Of a DNA stretch of 64,000 bases, positions 60,789 through 64,000 are shown piece after piece. The translations under genes and the position numbers were made by a program. Numbering within the stretch: the stretch's first letter is position 1; the number at the start of each line of letters is the position of its first letter. The DNA comes from Ruegeria conchae (GTDB lineage: Bacteria; Pseudomonadota; Alphaproteobacteria; Rhodobacterales; Rhodobacteraceae), in contig NZ_AEYW01000013.1 in assembly GCF_000192475.1 (NCBI RefSeq), positions 434,001-498,000 on the forward strand, read 5' to 3'. The notes beneath the pieces are model-generated. The model did not search any database. It saw only the letters and a program-made list of their open reading frames with translations, and was not told where the DNA came from.

Positions 60789-60945
60789 GGGTCTCTCCTG
60801 AAAGGTCTGGATTTGGCGCAGAGCCTAGCAGCGCAAACGGGGCCGTCCAGCCCGTTTTGCCTTAAGAAACGGTGAATCTACCTGCGTCGTTTCCTCGCGT
60901 CTGGTTGCCGTAACTTTACTTGTCGGATAGCCGCTTAGTAGGTAT

Positions 60946-60959
60946 TTGATGCAAATCAA
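60946..60959. promoter_or_regulatory. FNR/FnrL-type box upstream of hemA
   Basis: TTGATGCAAATCAA is a perfect match to the FNR consensus TTGAT-N4-ATCAA. It lies 132 bases before the hemA start codon. In Rhodobacter, FnrL activates hemA under low oxygen, so this is an expected target. The rest of 60789-61090 has no gene; it holds this box and the hairpin at 61050. Confidence 0.8.
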
Positions 60960-61049
60960 AGTTGGGTTCAACGGTTCGGCTGTAGGCAGGTCGGACAGGG
61001 GAACGCGAAGCCATATTTTCGGTCCGTCCGTGATGTGGCAAAAAATATC

Positions 61050-61074
61050 GCCCGGGGTTATGATAAACCCGGGC
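61050..61074 (+). promoter_or_regulatory. Hairpin just upstream of the hemA ribosome-binding site
   Basis: GCCCGGG / CCCGGGC perfect 7-bp stem, with two further T-A pairs inside, ending 5 bases before the AAGGAGG of hemA. No T tract. It could shape translation of the leader. Confidence 0.4.
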
Positions 61075-61090
61075 ATCCAAGGAGGGTCCG

Positions 61091-62314
61091 TTGGACTATA
61101 CTGCTCAGCTCGATACTGCGATTGCCAGGCTGCATGACGAAGGACGTTATCGGACCTTTATTGATATCGAACGCCGTAAGGGTCAATTCCCGCACGCCGT
61201 GCGGACTTGCCCGGACGGATCACAGCAGAACATCACCGTGTGGTGCGGCAACGATTATCTGGGCATGGGGCAAAATCCCGTGGTGCTGGACGCGATGCAT
61301 GAGGCGGTAGATGCGACCGGTGCGGGTTCAGGCGGAACACGCAATATATCAGGGACGACGGTCTATCATAAACGTCTCGAAGCTGAGTTGGCCGATCTGC
61401 ATGGCAAGGAAGCTGCGCTATTGTTCACCAGCGCTTACATTGCAAATGATGCGACCCTGAGCACGTTGCCCAAGCTATTTCCTGGCCTGATCATCTATTC
61501 AGACGAGCTGAACCACGCCTCAATGATCGAAGGCGTGCGCCGTAATGGTGGGGCCAAGCGTATATTCCGTCACAATGATGTCGCACATCTGCGCGAATTG
61601 CTCGAGGCCGATGACCCGGCAGCCCCCAAGCTGATCGCCTTTGAATCGGTTTACTCGATGGATGGTGATTTTGGTCCGATTGAACAGATTTGCGATCTGG
61701 CTGATGAATTCGGAGCTTTGACCTATATCGATGAAGTTCACGCAGTCGGTATGTACGGCCCCCGTGGTGGTGGTGTGACTGAGCGGGATCGCCTTGCTGA
61801 TCGCATCGACATCATCAATGGAACGCTGGCCAAGGCCTATGGCGTCATGGGGGGCTACATTGCCGCAAGCGAGAAGATGTGTGATGCCATCCGCTCTTAC
61901 GCGCCCGGTTTTATTTTCACCACGTCCCTGCCACCTGCGGTCGCTGCAGGTGCGGCGGCTTCAGTTGCCTATCTCAAGCGCGCACCGGAATTGCGTGAGC
62001 AGCACCAAACCCAGGCCAGCATTCTTAAGCTGCGGCTCAAAGGGCTGGGCTTGCCGCTGATAGATCATGGCAGTCATATCGTGCCGGTGATCGTCGGTAA
62101 TCCCGTGCATACGAAGATCCTCAGCGACCGGTTGCTGGATGACTATGGAATCTACGTTCAGCCAATCAATTTCCCGACCGTTCCGCGCGGCACCGAACGC
62201 CTGCGCTTTACCCCCTCTCCGGTGCATGGGCCTGACGAAATGAACCGTCTGGTGCAGGCGATGGACGAACTTTGGTCACATTGTGCGCTAAATCGCGCCG
62301 AACTTGCCGGGTAA
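61091..62314 (+). CDS. hemA: 5-aminolevulinate synthase
   Basis: 407 residues, starting at TTG with AAGGAGG upstream. Condenses glycine and succinyl-CoA to 5-aminolevulinate, first step of haem and chlorophyll synthesis in alphaproteobacteria. Blocks: [67 protein letters not shown] and the PLP Lys in [18 protein letters not shown]. Likely FnrL-controlled through the upstream box. Confidence 0.97.
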   Translation: MDYTAQLDTAIARLHDEGRYRTFIDIERRKGQFPHAVRTCPDGSQQNITVWCGNDYLGMGQNPVVLDAMHEAVDATGAGSGGTRNISGTTVYHKRLEAELADLHGKEAALLFTSAYIANDATLSTLPKLFPGLIIYSDELNHASMIEGVRRNGGAKRIFRHNDVAHLRELLEADDPAAPKLIAFESVYSMDGDFGPIEQICDLADEFGALTYIDEVHAVGMYGPRGGGVTERDRLADRIDIINGTLAKAYGVMGGYIAASEKMCDAIRSYAPGFIFTTSLPPAVAAGAAASVAYLKRAPELREQHQTQASILKLRLKGLGLPLIDHGSHIVPVIVGNPVHTKILSDRLLDDYGIYVQPINFPTVPRGTERLRFTPSPVHGPDEMNRLVQAMDELWSHCALNRAELAG

Positions 62315-62444
62315 TGTCACACTAAAGTGTGCAACGAGTTTGCTGCGTGTTACGCTTACGCTAACAAAAGAATTAGACGAATCGTTGTAGGGGCGATTCG
62401 CCGCTAGCGTGCAACACGCGACAGGCAAAGATGGGGCAGCAGGA

Positions 62445-63659
62445 ATGATTGGGCGCAGATCACAGCGCGATTCCGAAGAAGACATGGACGTCAGGCCAAA
62501 GGGCTTTGACGACTATGAGGTACGACTTGGCGATGTTATGCGCGGTGAACGCGCGACGATGGGCAAATCTCTTCTGGATGTGCAGCGCGAACTTCGGATC
62601 AAAGCCAACTACATAGCCGCCATCGAAAATGCTGATCCCGATGCTTTTGACACGCCTGGCTTCATCGCTGGGTATGTGCGTTCCTATGCCCGCTATCTGG
62701 GGATGAACCCCGATGAGACATTCACAAGCTTCTGTCAGGAGAGCGGATTCGAAGTTGCGCACGGCATGTCGGCCGAGGCATCGGTGGTCAAGAAAGCCCA
62801 GGGTGGTTTGCCTGCCCGCGGTTCGATGGGGCGTGATCCCTTCGTCTCGCCCAACACACCCTATATTCCCGGTCGCGAATCCGTGGTCAGCCAAATCGAA
62901 CCGCGGGCCATCGGCTCGACACTTGTGCTTTTGGCTGTGATTGGCGGTATTGGCTATGGCGGCTGGTCGGTTCTGAACCGAATTCAGCAGGTACAGGTCA
63001 GCCCGGTCGAGCAAGCACCGGTTGTCCTGACCGATCTTGATCCGTTGGACGCTGCGCAGGCGCGGTCGGATGAGGCCGAATTGGCCAGCGTCGACGTACC
63101 AAGCACCGAAGCGCTGGATCGTTTGTATCGCCCGCAAGCGCTGGATGTACCGGTGCTGGTTGCCCGCGATGCCCCGATTTCAACGCTTGATCCGCGTACA
63201 GTCGGCACTTTCCGCGCTCCTGAGCCACCGCAGATTCAGGTGACTGAAGTTCATACAGTCGAGCGTCCGGCGTTACCGCAGGTGGTTGAGCAACTGGATA
63301 CGACGCTGAAGATCGTAGCCGTTAACCCATCGTGGATGCGCGTAACGGCCGCTGATGGCAGTGTCATTTTCGAGGGTACACTGGGTACCGTCGAACAAGG
63401 CAGCACGTTCGAAGTGCCCCTGACCGAAGAGGCTCCGCTATTGCGAGCTGGCGCATCGGGATCTGTATATTTCTCGATGAATGGTGAACATTTCGGTCCG
63501 GTTGGCGCACCCGGCACGGTGACCAAGGGCGTTGTGCTCTCGAAAGATGCAGTTTCCGAAAAATTCGCAGTTGCGGATCTTGAAGCCGAACAGAACAGCG
63601 CGCTCAAGCAACTGGTGGCGGAATTACAGACTAAGCCAGCAGAAGCGCCTGCTGAGTGA
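62445..63659 (+). CDS. RodZ-like protein: cytoplasmic helix-turn-helix, membrane helix, DUF4115
   Basis: 404 residues from the ATG at 62445; a GTG at 62409 is the alternative. An HTH_25 domain (VRLGDVMRGERATMGKSLLDVQRELRIKANYIAAIENADPDAFDTPGFIAGYVRSYARYLGM) is followed by one membrane helix (IGSTLVLLAVIGGIGYGGWSVL) and a long periplasmic part with a Pro-rich linker and a C-terminal DUF4115 beta-domain (LKIVAVNPSWMRVTAADGSVIFEGTL, SVYFSMNGEHFGPVG). RodZ links MreB filaments to the cell-wall elongation machinery. Followed 70 bases on by ispG, a conserved alphaproteobacterial order. Confidence 0.88.
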   Translation: MIGRRSQRDSEEDMDVRPKGFDDYEVRLGDVMRGERATMGKSLLDVQRELRIKANYIAAIENADPDAFDTPGFIAGYVRSYARYLGMNPDETFTSFCQESGFEVAHGMSAEASVVKKAQGGLPARGSMGRDPFVSPNTPYIPGRESVVSQIEPRAIGSTLVLLAVIGGIGYGGWSVLNRIQQVQVSPVEQAPVVLTDLDPLDAAQARSDEAELASVDVPSTEALDRLYRPQALDVPVLVARDAPISTLDPRTVGTFRAPEPPQIQVTEVHTVERPALPQVVEQLDTTLKIVAVNPSWMRVTAADGSVIFEGTLGTVEQGSTFEVPLTEEAPLLRAGASGSVYFSMNGEHFGPVGAPGTVTKGVVLSKDAVSEKFAVADLEAEQNSALKQLVAELQTKPAEAPAE

Positions 63660-63729
63660 TCTAGTCATTGCTCCCCTTGGGTTGGCGAACTATCTAAGGG
63701 TCAACTCAGGCTGATCTGGACCCTCCCTC

Positions 63730-64000
63730 ATGTCCCTTAATCACGTACGTCCCTGGCGCGACATCTATCGCCGCAAATCTCGCCAGATCATGGTGGGCAA
63801 TGTGCCAGTTGGTGGAGATGCGCCGATTGCTGTGCAAACCATGACCAACACGCTGACGACAGATGTGGCAGCAACAGTCGCGCAGGTTCAGGCGGCAGCA
63901 GAGGCTGGCGCGGATATTGTTCGGGTGTCGGTCCCGGACGAGGCCTCGGCCAAAGCGCTGAAAGAAATCGTGCGCGAAAGCCCAGTTCCAATCGTGGCTG
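63730..64000 (+). CDS. ispG: 4-hydroxy-3-methylbut-2-enyl diphosphate synthase (flavodoxin), 5' part only
   Basis: First 90 residues, cut by the window end. [40 protein letters not shown] and [22 protein letters not shown] are the standard IspG N-terminal TIM-barrel start (VQSMTNT-like). It makes HMBPP in the methylerythritol phosphate pathway. The iron-sulfur cysteines lie beyond the window. Confidence 0.95.
   Translation, partial: MSLNHVRPWRDIYRRKSRQIMVGNVPVGGDAPIAVQTMTNTLTTDVAATVAQVQAAAEAGADIVRVSVPDEASAKALKEIVRESPVPIVA

Noticed and set aside
1..64000. CRISPR arrays, toxin-antitoxin pairs, restriction-modification or other defence systems
   Set aside because: None seen on either strand; no regularly spaced repeats and no recognisable defence proteins.

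Overview
The window comes from an alphaproteobacterium of the Rhodobacterales, most likely the Roseobacter group (Ruegeria/Phaeobacter-like). Reasons: a near-complete Rhodobacter-type gene transfer agent (GTA) cluster, an acyl-homoserine-lactone luxR-luxI pair, pdhA-pdhB(with N-terminal lipoyl domain)-pdhC order, a 5-aminolevulinate synthase (Shemin pathway) behind an FNR-type site, and high-GC coding style throughout. No tRNA, rRNA, CRISPR array, IS element or origin was recognised. All identities come from reading motifs; no database search was run.

Layout. 1-8.8 kb: 3' end of a porin, trigger factor (tig), luxI and luxR on the minus strand, a lytic transglycosylase lipoprotein, the rpsF-rpsR-rplI operon, a small membrane protein, a periplasmic YceI protein and a cytochrome b561-YceI fusion. 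8.9-15.3 kb: fatty acid synthesis and envelope genes (fabD, fabG, acpP, fabF, mltG) interrupted by a GNAT acetyltransferase and a divergent HisA-like protein. 15.4-18.7 kb: a DEAD-box RNA helicase and a class III nucleotidyl cyclase with TPRs, both on the minus strand. 18.9-36.1 kb: the GTA cluster g1 to g15 plus one small trailing gene. 36.1-49.1 kb: a DksA-type zinc protein, cysE, a 46-codon ORF, a K+ channel, pdhA-pdhB-(small gene)-pdhC, ftsB, pgk, two tandem cyclophilins, aquaporin, an Fe(II)/2-oxoglutarate oxygenase, bactofilin and an M23 peptidase. 49.2-64 kb: a DUF455 protein, a PrxQ/Bcp peroxiredoxin, a large AsmA/YhdP-like protein, queA, an MFS transporter, DUF924, a coiled-coil membrane protein, lpdA, an M20 peptidase, hemA, a RodZ-like protein and the 5' part of ispG.

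The most unusual region is inside the GTA cluster. Between the large terminase (g2) and the portal (g3) sit about 3 kb of visibly AT-richer DNA with a Hint-domain protein, an unknown 86-residue gene and an isochorismatase-family hydrolase. Two decayed copies of the 3' end of g2, and one decayed copy of the stretch that precedes g3, are scattered between these genes. This is a footprint of repeated recombination at one site. The GTA protease gene g4 carries a -1 frameshift at a run of five A. The g1 leader holds a near-consensus promoter followed at once by a strong hairpin-plus-T terminator, which suggests attenuation.

Other regulatory signals: a nested inverted repeat whose 3' arm is the luxI Shine-Dalgarno sequence; an array of repeated motifs upstream of luxR; and a shared palindrome (TAGTTTA-RCGK-TAAACTA) upstream of both pdhA and the 15-kb-distant lpdA, which implies one regulator for all pyruvate dehydrogenase subunits.
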